Origin: Bacillota bacterium
GTDB taxonomy: Bacteria; Bacillota; DTU030
Direction of reading: 5' to 3'
DNA: 9,885 nt
Assembly (NCBI GenBank): GCA_012841005.1
Contig: DUVO01000122.1
Coordinates: 1 to 9,885, forward strand
The notes under the pieces are model-generated. The model was given only the letters and a program-made list of their open reading frames with translations. It had not been told where the DNA came from and did no database searches. Numbering within the stretch: the stretch's first letter is position 1; each line of letters opens with the position of its first letter. The translations under genes and the position numbers were made by a program. This document shows, piece by piece, positions 1 to 6,617 of this stretch.

Positions 1-480
1 ATGGGCCTCGGTGGTGGCAAAGATAAAAATAACATGGGCCGGTGGTTCCTCCAGGGTCCGCAGCAGGGCATTGAAGGCTTCCGTCGTTAACATATGTACC
101 TCATCAATTATATATACCTTGTACCTGCCCTCGGCCGGGGCCAGCTGGACCTTCTCCCTGAGTTCCCGGATCTCATCGATGCCGCGGTTGGAAGCCCCGT
201 CTATCTCGAGAACATCCAAAAAATCCCCCGCCGTAATCCTGGTACAGGCGGGACACTGGTTGCAGGGCTCTGACGTGGGACCATGGGTGCAGTTGAGGGC
301 CTTGGCCAGGATCTTGGCCGTACTGGTTTTACCCGTGCCCCGGGGACCGCAGAAAAGGTAAGCATGGCTCACCCTCCCGGCAGCCAGGGCATTGGTTAAA
401 ATCCGCCGCACATGTTCTTGTCCTACCAGGTCAGCAAAGGTTTGGGGCCGCCATTCCCGGTAGAGGGCACGGTAGGTCAT
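1..480 (-). CDS. dnaX: DNA polymerase III subunit gamma/tau, N-terminal part (partial)
   Basis: This is the first 160 codons of the clamp-loader ATPase that loads the sliding clamp at the replication fork; the rest lies off the left edge. The protein begins [15 protein letters not shown], a typical DnaX start. It then shows a Walker A motif (GPRGTGKT, residues 45-52), a four-cysteine zinc module (C64, C73, C76, C79), the [10 protein letters not shown] segment (about 96-105), a Walker B motif ([10 protein letters not shown], about 122-131) and the ATTE sensor-1 region at the cut edge. The start at 480 is supported by GAGGTGAT a few bases upstream. The gene follows the SRP RNA and its terminator, in the same tRNA-Ser / SRP / dnaX order known from Bacillus. 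I see no convincing promoter in the 90 bases between terminator and start, so read-through or a weak promoter is possible. Confidence 0.97.
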   Translation of the reverse strand, partial: MTYRALYREWRPQTFADLVGQEHVRRILTNALAAGRVSHAYLFCGPRGTGKTSTAKILAKALNCTHGPTSEPCNQCPACTRITAGDFLDVLEIDGASNRGIDEIRELREKVQLAPAEGRYKVYIIDEVHMLTTEAFNALLRTLEEPPAHVIFIFATTEAH

Positions 481-571
481 CGCCCATCACCTCAAAGAAA
501 AACCATTGCCATTTTATCCATCTCGCTAAAAAGGTTCTGCATTGGCCCGGGCAATTCCTTTTCTAGATAAC

Positions 572-599
572 AAAAAAGGAAACGGGCACTGCCCTTTCC
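572..599 (-). terminator. Intrinsic terminator after SRP RNA
   Basis: On the minus strand a hairpin (578-599) pairs GGAAA/TTTCC and GGGC/GCCC around a three-base loop, with one bulged G. It is followed at once by six T (572-577). It sits about 20 bases after the 3' end of the SRP RNA and ahead of dnaX, so it probably ends the tRNA-Ser/SRP transcript. Confidence 0.85.
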
Positions 600-618
600 T
601 CTTTCCCAAATAATTATT

Positions 619-887
619 GGCCGTGCAGCCCACCCTTGACTTTCCCTTCCGGGCGTTACCACCGCAGTTAACTCAGGCCAGGTGCCCCTGCGGCACCCGG
701 AACATCCTACTTACCGCTGCTCCCTTCCGGGCCTGACGGGGTTCATAGGCTTCCGTCGCGCAGGACCCGGTCTTCATGGCCACACACGGGGGCCGGTCCC
801 CACAAGGGGAAGCCGCAGGCAGGCATTCGGCCCTGCTGTAGCGGATTGCAGGTACAGGGCACCGCTATCTCCCCGCCTAGCACGACC
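619..887 (-). ncRNA. ffs: Signal recognition particle RNA, large Bacillus type (6S/scRNA)
   Basis: This is the RNA scaffold of the signal recognition particle, which binds Ffh and targets membrane proteins to the translocon. The minus strand carries the S-domain signature GTCAGGCCCGGAAGGGAGCA (centre about 720-740), which includes the GGAA tetraloop and the Ffh-binding internal loop. The 5' part has the Alu-domain block GTGCTAGGCGGGGAGATAGC and, further on, CAGCAGGGCCGAAT, very close to the B. subtilis scRNA as I remember it. The ends pair perfectly over 8 bases (GGTCGTGC at 887-880 with GCACGGCC at 626-619), which sets the boundaries and gives about 269 nt, the usual size for the Alu-containing Firmicute form. 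It begins 18 bases after the CCA end of tRNA-Ser with no terminator between, so the two are probably cotranscribed and processed. Ends are accurate to a few bases. Confidence 0.95.
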
Positions 888-905
888 AATCTCTAAAAAT
901 GAAAA

Positions 906-1000
906 TGGCGGAGAGGGTGGGATTCGAACCCACGAGGCGGAGACCTTCCGCCTACTCGCTCTCCAGGCGAGCGCCTTCGACCAGACTCAGCCACCTCTCC
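906..1000 (-). tRNA. tRNA-Ser (anticodon GGA), CCA encoded
   Basis: The minus strand folds into a class II tRNA. The acceptor stem is GGAGAGG/CCTCTCC with discriminator G, and the CCA is encoded at 906-908. The anticodon arm is CTCGC-CTGGAGA-GCGAG, giving anticodon GGA (Ser, UCC/UCU codons). There is a long GC-rich variable arm (GGCGGA...TCCGCC) and the T-loop GTTCGAATC. It starts about 19 bases after a good promoter and leads into the SRP RNA. Confidence 0.97.
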
Positions 1001-1025
1001 ACGCCAGATTCTATAGCCACTATAT

Positions 1026-1054
1026 ATTGTACAATGAAGGAGGCGGGAATGCAA
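1026..1054 (-). promoter_or_regulatory. Promoter of tRNA-Ser(GGA)/SRP RNA
   Basis: On the minus strand TTGCAT (1054-1049) and TACAAT (1031-1026) are separated by exactly 17 bases, close to the vegetative sigma-A consensus. The expected start site is near 1019, just ahead of the tRNA 5' end at 1000. The promoter lies just after the end of the diguanylate cyclase gene, where no terminator is evident, so some read-through from that gene is possible. Confidence 0.8.
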
Positions 1055-1102
1055 GTCATCCTTGCCGGTTAAATAATGGGTTCCTGGTAACTCCCTGCCG
1101 CC

Positions 1103-2761
1103 TTAGTCCGGGGGAAAGCTGAAAGGGTACGCGGAATTACCAAAGTCACCCTGCCTGAACTTGTTCTTTACACTGTACATTTGCTCATCGGCCTCTTTAT
1201 ACACCTCCTTCAGGGGTCTTAAGCCGTTGACGGCCGTGGCCAGCCCTATGGAAATACTAAGGGGAACGCCCGGTTTTTTTTCATTGTAGGCATTAACATT
1301 GCGGTAAATCCGGGACACTATGGCCGCCGCCATTTCAGCATCTGTATTTAGCAGAATAGCGGCAAATTCATCGCCCCCCACCCGGGCCACAATATCGCTG
1401 GCCCGCAGGGAGTTTTTCAGGAGGGTCCCGCAGGTCTTCAATAAAACATCGCCGGCCTGATGCCCCAGGGTGTCATTGACGACCTTTAACTCGTTTAGGT
1501 CACAGCACAAGAGGGAAATGGGATAATCCCTGCTTTTACTTAACCGTTCCAATTCCTTTTCAAAGTAATTCCTGTTATAGAGTCCCGTGAGCTGGTCATG
1601 CAGGCTCAGGAATTTTAGCTGCTCTTCATATTCCTTTTTATAGGTAATATTGCGGGCAATACAGATCAAAATGGGTTCCTGGTTTTCATCAACAGCCCTC
1701 GAACCGGTAAGGGCATACCACTGCCAGCGGCCGTCTTTATGCTTGACCCGGTACTCAACGGCCCGATAGGCACGGTTAAGCCGGAAAAGTTTATCAATAT
1801 ACCTCTGCAGGAGGTTGGCATCATCTTCGTGGACATAGGTAGTATAACCTTTCCCCTCGACTTCCGACCTTCTATAGCCCCGCAGTTTTTTTATATTGGG
1901 AGAAACGTAGGTTACAATTCCGGCCCGATTGATGGTGAAGATAATATCGCTGGCCTGCTCCACAAAATTCCTGAACTTAGCTTCACTCTGCCGCAGGGCC
2001 TGTTCGGCCCGCTGGCGCTCGCTTATGTCCTGGCAGATGCAAATAACGGTCTTTTCTCCACCGATATCGGTGCCCGTTGCGTTTATTTCCACCGGGAAAA
2101 TGGTACCATCCTTGCGCTGGTATCTGGTTTTAAAATAACAGTTGATTTTGCCAAGATCCCTAAATACCCGGCGGACCTCCTCTTCGCTCATGTCGACATC
2201 CCACTCCCAGGTCCGAAGTCCCAAAAGCTCTTCCTGGGAATAGCCAAGCATTTGGGCAAAACGCTCGTTTACCTCGATAATCCGGTGTTCCTGGTCAATA
2301 ATAACTATGCCTATCCCGGCTTTGCTGATCAGGGTGCGAAGCCTGAGTTCCTGTTCTTTCAGTTTATCCTCCACCTGTTTGCGGTTGGTAATATCAGCAA
2401 TAATTACATACCCGCCCTCAATAACACCTGCAGATAATAAGGGGCCGTATTTTACTGCAGCATAAATAACATGCCCAGTCTTAGAACTTGTTTCAATGTC
2501 GATTTCCCCAACTTCGCCTTGAAAAATTCCGGCCAGGATAGGGGGCTGCTCATTATTCCCTGGCGCAATAATGGAGTGTATGCTCTGCCCCAGTACTTCG
2601 GCCTGCTCGTAGCCAAAGAGCCTTTTGAAGGGGGGATTGGTGTAGAAAATCTTGCCCTCACAATCAAACCAGAGAATGGCATCATTGGTGTGACAAAACA
2701 TGGACTTATAGTAGGCCAAGCATTCATTTGGGTCGTTGCCTTTGTTACCGCCAGTACCCAT
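1103..2761 (-). CDS. PAS-PAS-PAS-GGDEF diguanylate cyclase
   Basis: A 552-residue, apparently cytosolic protein (no membrane segment seen) predicted to make cyclic di-GMP from two GTP. Three PAS sensor domains are visible at about 15-128, 135-250 and 258-375. The linkers after them (DITNRKQVEDKLKEQE, DISERQRAEQALRQSE, NITYKKEYEEQLKFL) look like signalling coiled coils. The catalytic domain spans about 382-540 with HDQLTGLYNRNYF, the metal-binding D421 region (DLNELKVVND) and an intact GGDEF at 462-466. RASD (453-456) lies five residues before GGDEF, exactly the RxxD inhibitory-site spacing, so product feedback is likely. No EAL domain is present. The start at 2761 has a strong ribosome site (AGGGGAGG). 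The long leader contains a 9-bp inverted repeat; a weak promoter-like pair TTGATT/TATAGT (2904-2878, spacing only 15) lies above it. The ligand sensed by the PAS domains cannot be told from sequence. Confidence 0.95.
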   Translation of the reverse strand: MGTGGNKGNDPNECLAYYKSMFCHTNDAILWFDCEGKIFYTNPPFKRLFGYEQAEVLGQSIHSIIAPGNNEQPPILAGIFQGEVGEIDIETSSKTGHVIYAAVKYGPLLSAGVIEGGYVIIADITNRKQVEDKLKEQELRLRTLISKAGIGIVIIDQEHRIIEVNERFAQMLGYSQEELLGLRTWEWDVDMSEEEVRRVFRDLGKINCYFKTRYQRKDGTIFPVEINATGTDIGGEKTVICICQDISERQRAEQALRQSEAKFRNFVEQASDIIFTINRAGIVTYVSPNIKKLRGYRRSEVEGKGYTTYVHEDDANLLQRYIDKLFRLNRAYRAVEYRVKHKDGRWQWYALTGSRAVDENQEPILICIARNITYKKEYEEQLKFLSLHDQLTGLYNRNYFEKELERLSKSRDYPISLLCCDLNELKVVNDTLGHQAGDVLLKTCGTLLKNSLRASDIVARVGGDEFAAILLNTDAEMAAAIVSRIYRNVNAYNEKKPGVPLSISIGLATAVNGLRPLKEVYKEADEQMYSVKNKFRQGDFGNSAYPFSFPPD

Positions 2762-2818
2762 CCTTGTACCTCCCCTGTTCCATGTTCCCTTATATCCCCG
2801 CTATGCAGAGACAATAAA

Positions 2819-2844
2819 TTGCTGCAAAAAGGCAGTTGCAGCAA
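2819..2844. repeat. Perfect 9-bp inverted repeat in the diguanylate cyclase leader
   Basis: TTGCTGCAA (2819-2827) and TTGCAGCAA (2836-2844) are perfect reverse complements separated by 8 bases. The element lies about 58 bases upstream of the diguanylate cyclase start codon. It could be a dimeric repressor operator or an RNA hairpin in the leader; on the minus strand it is followed by TTTATT, a poor terminator tail. Function is unknown. Confidence 0.5.
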
Positions 2845-3003
2845 GAAGCAAGAATTAACAGGTAAGGAACAAAAATGACTATAGGAAAAATTTTGAAAAA
2901 TCAAGCGGATAAAAGCCTTTCTTAAAACCCTGTTTATTATTAATTTATTCTACAAAGGATTTCCTCTTCCTGCCCACCCGGGCCATTTCCCCTTAAATAA
3001 ATT

Positions 3004-3615
3004 ATGTTAGAGAAGGTCGCTGGGGAAGTGGAAAATCTAGCAGCCAAGGCCGGTGAGATCGGGAGAATAATAGAGGTTATCAACGCAATTTCCGAACAGA
3101 CCAATCTTTTAGCCCTGAATGCCGCCATTGAGGCCGCGCGGGCCGGTGAATACGGTCGCGGCTTTGCGGTAGTAGCCGATGAAGTGAGAAAACTGGCGGA
3201 ACAATCCGGCCAGGCTACCGGGGAAATTGCCAGGATTATAGAAGAAATAAGAGCTGGTGTGGAGGGAACCCATGCCCAAATGGTCGTTGCTTTGGAAACG
3301 GTAAATAGGCAGAAGGAAGCCACGGTGGAAACGGAACAAAGTTTTGACGAGATTCAGCAGACAGTATTGCTCTGCAAGAGTCTGGTGGAGGAGATTGCTA
3401 CGGAAACCACTCAATTGATGACAGCTGCCACTTCAGTTAACCAGGCTGTAATTCAGATTGCCAGGATTGCCCAGGAGAGTGCCGCAGCAACAGAAGAGAT
3501 TGCCGCTGCCACCCAGGAACAGTCAGCCACCGTTCAAGAGTTCACGGCCGCGGCCCAAAACCTGAGCAGCTTATCGGAACAATTGAAACAAGAGGTAGCC
3601 AGTTTTAATACATGA
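3004..3615 (+). pseudogene. 5'-truncated methyl-accepting chemotaxis protein (signalling domain only)
   Basis: The 203 residues are the C-terminal cytoplasmic domain of a chemoreceptor, the part that contacts CheA/CheW. The hairpin tip is intact ([20 protein letters not shown] at 29-48, then [20 protein letters not shown]), and a methylation-type helix is present ([16 protein letters not shown], about 160-174). Only about 30 residues precede the tip while about 150 follow it. The N-terminal half of the antiparallel coiled coil, the HAMP, the membrane segments and the sensor are therefore all missing. A TAA stop sits in frame at 2998-3000, so the frame cannot extend upstream, and no ribosome site precedes the ATG. 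The simplest reading is a gene remnant left by a 5' deletion. A functional small soluble protein is less likely. It is divergent from the diguanylate cyclase and ends before a good terminator. Confidence 0.8.
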
Positions 3616-3641
3616 TTTTTGGGCAAACTGATTTATACTCC

Positions 3642-3665
3642 AGGAGCTTTCAAGCTCCTTTTTTT
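3642..3665 (+). terminator. Intrinsic terminator after chemoreceptor remnant
   Basis: AGGAGCTT (3642-3649) pairs perfectly with AAGCTCCT (3652-3659) and is followed by six T (3660-3665), 26 bases after the stop of the truncated chemoreceptor. Its survival suggests the remnant lost its 5' end but kept its native 3' end. Confidence 0.88.
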
Positions 3666-3703
3666 GTAGGGCCTTATTAGCAATCAGGCTTTCTTTGGAT
3701 ATC

Positions 3704-3738
3704 TACAAACTAAAGGGCCCGGGGAAATCCCAGGCCCT
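3704..3738 (-). terminator. Terminator after tRNA-Ser(CGA)
   Basis: On the minus strand AGGGCCTGGG (3738-3729) pairs with CCCGGGCCCT (3723-3714), a 10-bp stem with one G-T pair. The tail TTTAGTTTG is an imperfect T tract. It lies 14 bases after the encoded CCA of the tRNA. Confidence 0.75.
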
Positions 3739-3752
3739 GGCGTTTACTTTTG

Positions 3753-3847
3753 TGGCGGAGAGAGTGGGATTCGAACCCACGAGGCAGGGGCTTCCTGCCT
3801 ACTCGCTTTCGAGGCGAGCGCCTTCAGCCGGACTCGGCCATCTCTCC
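3753..3847 (-). tRNA. tRNA-Ser (anticodon CGA), CCA encoded
   Basis: Class II tRNA on the minus strand. The acceptor is GGAGAGA/TCTCTCC with discriminator G and an encoded CCA (3755-3753). The anticodon arm CTCGC-CTCGAAA-GCGAG gives CGA (Ser, UCG). There is a long variable arm GGCAGG...CCTGCC and T-loop GTTCGAATC. It closely resembles the tRNA-Ser(GGA) at 906-1000. It stands alone between its own promoter and terminator. Confidence 0.97.
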
Positions 3848-3883
3848 ACTTTTTGCCGGCAAAGTCAGTGTACTGCACTCCTT

Positions 3884-3912
3884 ATTATATAATCTATGCC
3901 CCGCCGGGTCAA
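3884..3912 (-). promoter_or_regulatory. Promoter of tRNA-Ser(CGA)
   Basis: TTGACC (3912-3907) and a perfect TATAAT (3889-3884) are separated by 17 bases on the minus strand, nearly ideal for sigma-A. The expected start site is about 30 bases before the tRNA. The -35 box lies inside a plus-strand hairpin with a T tract (3904-3926). Confidence 0.9.
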
Positions 3913-3926
3913 GGACCCGGTTTTTT
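3904..3926 (+). terminator. Plus-strand terminator-like hairpin overlapping the tRNA-Ser(CGA) promoter
   Basis: CCGGGTC (3904-3910) pairs with GACCCGG (3914-3920) and six T follow (3921-3926) on the plus strand. No plus-strand gene ends here. It could stop antisense transcription into the 3' end of the membrane protein gene, or be chance. Confidence 0.55.
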
Positions 3927-3949
3927 ACCGGCACCTCAAGCAAAATCGC

Positions 3950-5665
3950 CTAAAATACCTTCACCAGCACTGCCAGTTCCATCCATTGGATCTGCGGCAG
4001 ACCCTCCTCCTCCATTCCATCGATATGCTGAAAGAGAAACATTATTCTCAGGTGCTCATTTTCCTCGACAAAGGTCATTTCTTCCTTATCTAAAACGACC
4101 TCTCCCTCGTGGGCGGCATGGATAGCCAGGGCTACCTCCTCGATATTCTTCTCATAGATGATTTGCCCTTCCCGCTCTATTTTAAGAACCGGGGCAGCAT
4201 AGAAGATAGTGAGTCCCCCTTCTTTAACCTCCATGCTATCCTGGTGTCCGGCAACTACCGGCAGATAGTAATCATACTCCGACACATCGAGGAGCCCAGT
4301 TCCCTCGAGATGATACCTGAAATATCGGTCCCAGGTGCCAAAGGTCAGGTCAAAGCCGAATACTTCCTCCATCTGCGCCAGGGTAAAGCCAGGGGGAAGG
4401 AGCTCCAGGTCGGCCAAGCTGTGGTTATTATGAAAGTAGTTGATAATAGAGCTTATTCTTTCCTTATCCGCCTGGGGTATTTCCGGGGAAGGCACAATAT
4501 TGCCCGCCACGATCATGCCATTTTTCGTAAGGAGCTTTTCCAGCTGGATATTCTGGCTGTGTTTGGAGACGGCATAAGCGCTCCAGGGGCCTGAAACCAC
4601 CAGCACAGTGATAATAGCAGCCGAGAGAACTATGGTAACGTTCCTGTTGTCCTTTTTCAAAGCGTAGTAGAGCATCATCCCCGTAGTCCACAGGCCTCCG
4701 GCCAGAACCAAATACCTGTTTTCCGTTACCCCGTAGGCCCGGATCCGGATACCCATGGCCAAAAACAGCATAAGGAGCAGGGGCAGGATCAGTTTGGGAA
4801 AACAGGCGACAAAGACCCGCACCCACTGATTCCTTTCCTTTAAGGGATAAATGGAAAAAATCACCGCAATACTGACCAGGGAATACCAGAGAACCAGATG
4901 GGAGACGATCCCCTCCGGCCAGTACCGGGTGATGATAATCTTGAAAAAGTATACGTAAAGAATGGCCGTGTAAACAGTTAGCAGCGGCATCACAATATAT
5001 AACAGCAGGATTTGGAAAAACTTTGGATAATCTTCCCTTTTATATTCCACCCCATAGGCCGGTATCCCCGCCAAAAAATAGGCAGGGGCAAAGATACCGG
5101 CCACAACTAAAAAGAGATCCAAATACACCTCACCGGGTATACCGGCGGAAAAAAGGGCATTGATGGTAAAAAGAATTGCCGCCAGCCCGGCAAAAAGGGC
5201 CAAAGAGTAAAAGTAGGTGGCAGCAAAACCCATCCCCAGTTCCAGCACATAATGCTCAAAACCTCTATTGCGCCCCCAGTAGGGAATAGCAATAAAGAAC
5301 AAATAGAAGGCCAAGTTCAAGGCCATATACCTGGTCATGGAAACCATATTCTGGTCCGGGAGCAAAAAGTGGTAATACCCAAATAAAAACAAAATTGCCA
5401 GCCCATAGGCAAGGATAGCCGGCACCTTCGGCCCTGTCCCCCTTTCCCCCATCATCCGCAGGCACAGGGTCAGGGGAACGCCCAGGGCCAGCGTCATTGC
5501 CACCCGCAACAGATTGTCGGCCGCCGGTTGGGTATGATTGTGATTCAGATAAATTAAAATTAGGACGGTGACAAAGGCGAAGACCAGGGGTTCCGGAAAC
5601 CTTTTGAGGCTGAAAGCTATCCTCCCCGCTACATTTTTCCCTACTTGCAATAATCTCTCCAGCAT
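3950..5665 (-). CDS. Polytopic membrane protein, DUF4153-like
   Basis: A 571-residue integral membrane protein of unknown function. About eleven hydrophobic segments can be drawn, near residues 26-40, 53-71, 82-101, 111-129, 143-171, 181-204, 216-245, 256-274, 286-306, 319-336 and 344-362. A soluble C-terminal domain of about 200 residues follows (365-571). The start region (RFPEPLVFAFVTVLILIYL) and the block LLLYIVMPLLTVYTAILYVYFFKIIITRYWPEG (215-252) resemble the DUF4153 family as I remember it, and the length fits. The C-terminal part is predicted to be outside the membrane; its side is undetermined. The start at 5665 has a strong ribosome site (GGGGAGGTGG). It lies downstream of tadA on the same strand with a 170-base gap, so it may have its own promoter, but I could not pick one out. 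The plus-strand 3904-3926 hairpin is just beyond its stop. Confidence 0.85.
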   Translation of the reverse strand: MLERLLQVGKNVAGRIAFSLKRFPEPLVFAFVTVLILIYLNHNHTQPAADNLLRVAMTLALGVPLTLCLRMMGERGTGPKVPAILAYGLAILFLFGYYHFLLPDQNMVSMTRYMALNLAFYLFFIAIPYWGRNRGFEHYVLELGMGFAATYFYSLALFAGLAAILFTINALFSAGIPGEVYLDLFLVVAGIFAPAYFLAGIPAYGVEYKREDYPKFFQILLLYIVMPLLTVYTAILYVYFFKIIITRYWPEGIVSHLVLWYSLVSIAVIFSIYPLKERNQWVRVFVACFPKLILPLLLMLFLAMGIRIRAYGVTENRYLVLAGGLWTTGMMLYYALKKDNRNVTIVLSAAIITVLVVSGPWSAYAVSKHSQNIQLEKLLTKNGMIVAGNIVPSPEIPQADKERISSIINYFHNNHSLADLELLPPGFTLAQMEEVFGFDLTFGTWDRYFRYHLEGTGLLDVSEYDYYLPVVAGHQDSMEVKEGGLTIFYAAPVLKIEREGQIIYEKNIEEVALAIHAAHEGEVVLDKEEMTFVEENEHLRIMFLFQHIDGMEEEGLPQIQWMELAVLVKVF

Positions 5666-5837
5666 TTCTCCACCTCCCCTTTATATAGACGCAGGCAAGG
5701 GGCATTTAGTTCACCCGGCAGGCGACCATAATGGGGCTAATTCTTATAATGGTAATACATATTTACCCTTCAGGCTGCCGCCAGGGTTCCCCCGGGCAGA
5801 AACCGGAAAGCGGGAAATGCCGGGCAAAATTTCTTCC

Positions 5838-6305
5838 TCACGCCCGCAGGCGGCGGAAAAAATCCCGCAGCAGTTGGGCACATTCCCCTTCCAAAACCCC
5901 CCCGGTCACGGTAAAGGTGTGGTTCAAGCGCCCATTCCGGCCGATGTTGTAAAGGGAGTCAACCCCGCCCCCCTTGGGATCAGGTGACCCGTAGACCAGG
6001 TGGCCCACCCGGGCCATGACCAGGGCGCCGGCACACATGGGACAGGGCTCGATGGTAACATACATGGTGGTATCCGACAGGCGCCACACCCCCAGAGCCC
6101 TGGCCGCCTCCCGCAGGGCAATAATTTCGGCATGGGCGGTCGGGTCCCCCTCGGTTTCCCGCAGGTTATGACCCCGTCCGATGATGCAGCCATCCCTGAC
6201 CAGCACCGCCCCGATGGGAACCTCCTCCAGGGCCAGGGCCTTCCGGGCCTCGGCCAGGGCCTCCCGCATAAATTCCTCGTGTTGCCTTTCCCTCTCTTCG
6301 CCCAT
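5838..6305 (-). CDS. tadA: tRNA-specific adenosine deaminase
   Basis: Deaminates adenosine 34 to inosine in tRNA-Arg(ACG), allowing wobble reading. The 155 residues match the TadA/cytidine-deaminase fold: HAE (H58, catalytic E60) and PCPMC (C88, C91) form the zinc site. GWPIGA-like substrate elements appear as EVPIGAVLVRDG (28-39), GHNLRE (45-50) and DPKGGGVDSLYN (109-120). Length is normal for the family. The chosen ATG at 6305 has only a weak upstream purine tract (GGGAAGG). An internal ATG at codon 13 (6269) has AGGA five bases before it, but the family usually has several residues before that position, so I keep the longer form. A GC-rich hairpin (6324-6343) lies just upstream. The gene follows the tRNA-Arg terminator, so it probably has its own promoter, not clearly seen. 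Confidence 0.95.
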   Translation of the reverse strand: MGEERERQHEEFMREALAEARKALALEEVPIGAVLVRDGCIIGRGHNLRETEGDPTAHAEIIALREAARALGVWRLSDTTMYVTIEPCPMCAGALVMARVGHLVYGSPDPKGGGVDSLYNIGRNGRLNHTFTVTGGVLEGECAQLLRDFFRRLRA

Positions 6306-6323
6306 CTGCTGCGCCGCCTTCCC

Positions 6324-6343
6324 ACCGGGGCTGAAACCCCGGT
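6324..6343 (-). other. Hairpin in the tadA leader
   Basis: ACCGGGG (6343-6337 read on the minus strand) pairs perfectly with CCCCGGT (6330-6324) around a 6-base loop. It ends about 18 bases before the tadA start codon and next to its weak ribosome site. No T tract follows, so it is not an intrinsic terminator. Function unknown. Confidence 0.4.
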
Positions 6344-6364
6344 TACCCCGGGAAAAATGGGGTT

Positions 6365-6391
6365 AAAAAATGACTAGCCCTGCAGCTAGTC
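6365..6391 (-). terminator. Terminator after tRNA-Arg(CCU)
   Basis: On the minus strand GACTAGC pairs perfectly with GCTAGTC around a 6-base loop (6391-6372), followed by A and six T (6370-6365). It lies about 15 bases after the encoded CCA of tRNA-Arg and separates it from tadA. Confidence 0.87.
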
Positions 6392-6405
6392 TTAATAAGA
6401 AAGAA

Positions 6406-6484
6406 TGGTGTCCCTAGGAGGACTCGAACCTCCGCAAGACGGGGATTAGGAATCCCCCGCTCTATCCACCTGAGCTATAGGGAC
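6406..6484 (-). tRNA. tRNA-Arg (anticodon CCU), CCA encoded
   Basis: Minus-strand cloverleaf: acceptor GTCCCTA/TAGGGAC with discriminator A and encoded CCA (6408-6406); D arm GCTCAGGTGGATAGAGC; anticodon arm GGGGA-TTCCTAA-TCCCC with anticodon CCT (Arg, AGG); T arm GGAGG-TTCGAGT-CCTCC. It is a single-gene unit with its own promoter and terminator. Confidence 0.97.
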
Positions 6485-6504
6485 ACGGTCCCATTTCTCG
6501 TATT

Positions 6505-6533
6505 ATCATACCACACCCGCCGGCAAAATGCAA
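6505..6533 (-). promoter_or_regulatory. Promoter of tRNA-Arg(CCU)
   Basis: TTGCAT (6533-6528) and TATGAT (6510-6505) are spaced by 17 bases on the minus strand, with the -10 box followed by AAT. The tRNA begins about 20 bases beyond the -10 box. The -35 hexamer is identical to that of the tRNA-Ser(GGA) promoter. Confidence 0.85.
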
Positions 6534-6617
6534 CCTTGACCAAAGACGCCGGGCCTTTCCGGCCAAAGTTAAGGGAGAACCCGGCTCCACCCCAGCCCGC
6601 CACAGGTTATGGCAGCA

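Noticed and set aside
682..1122. Plus-strand 146-codon open frame
   Set aside because: It lies across the SRP RNA and tRNA-Ser genes on the opposite strand; the apparent protein is the antisense of structured RNA.
1739..2437. Plus-strand 232-codon open frame
   Set aside because: Entirely antisense to the conserved PAS region of the diguanylate cyclase, with no family resemblance.
4109..4594. Plus-strand 161-codon open frame
   Set aside because: Antisense to the DUF4153-like gene, whose frame has a strong ribosome site and membrane pattern.
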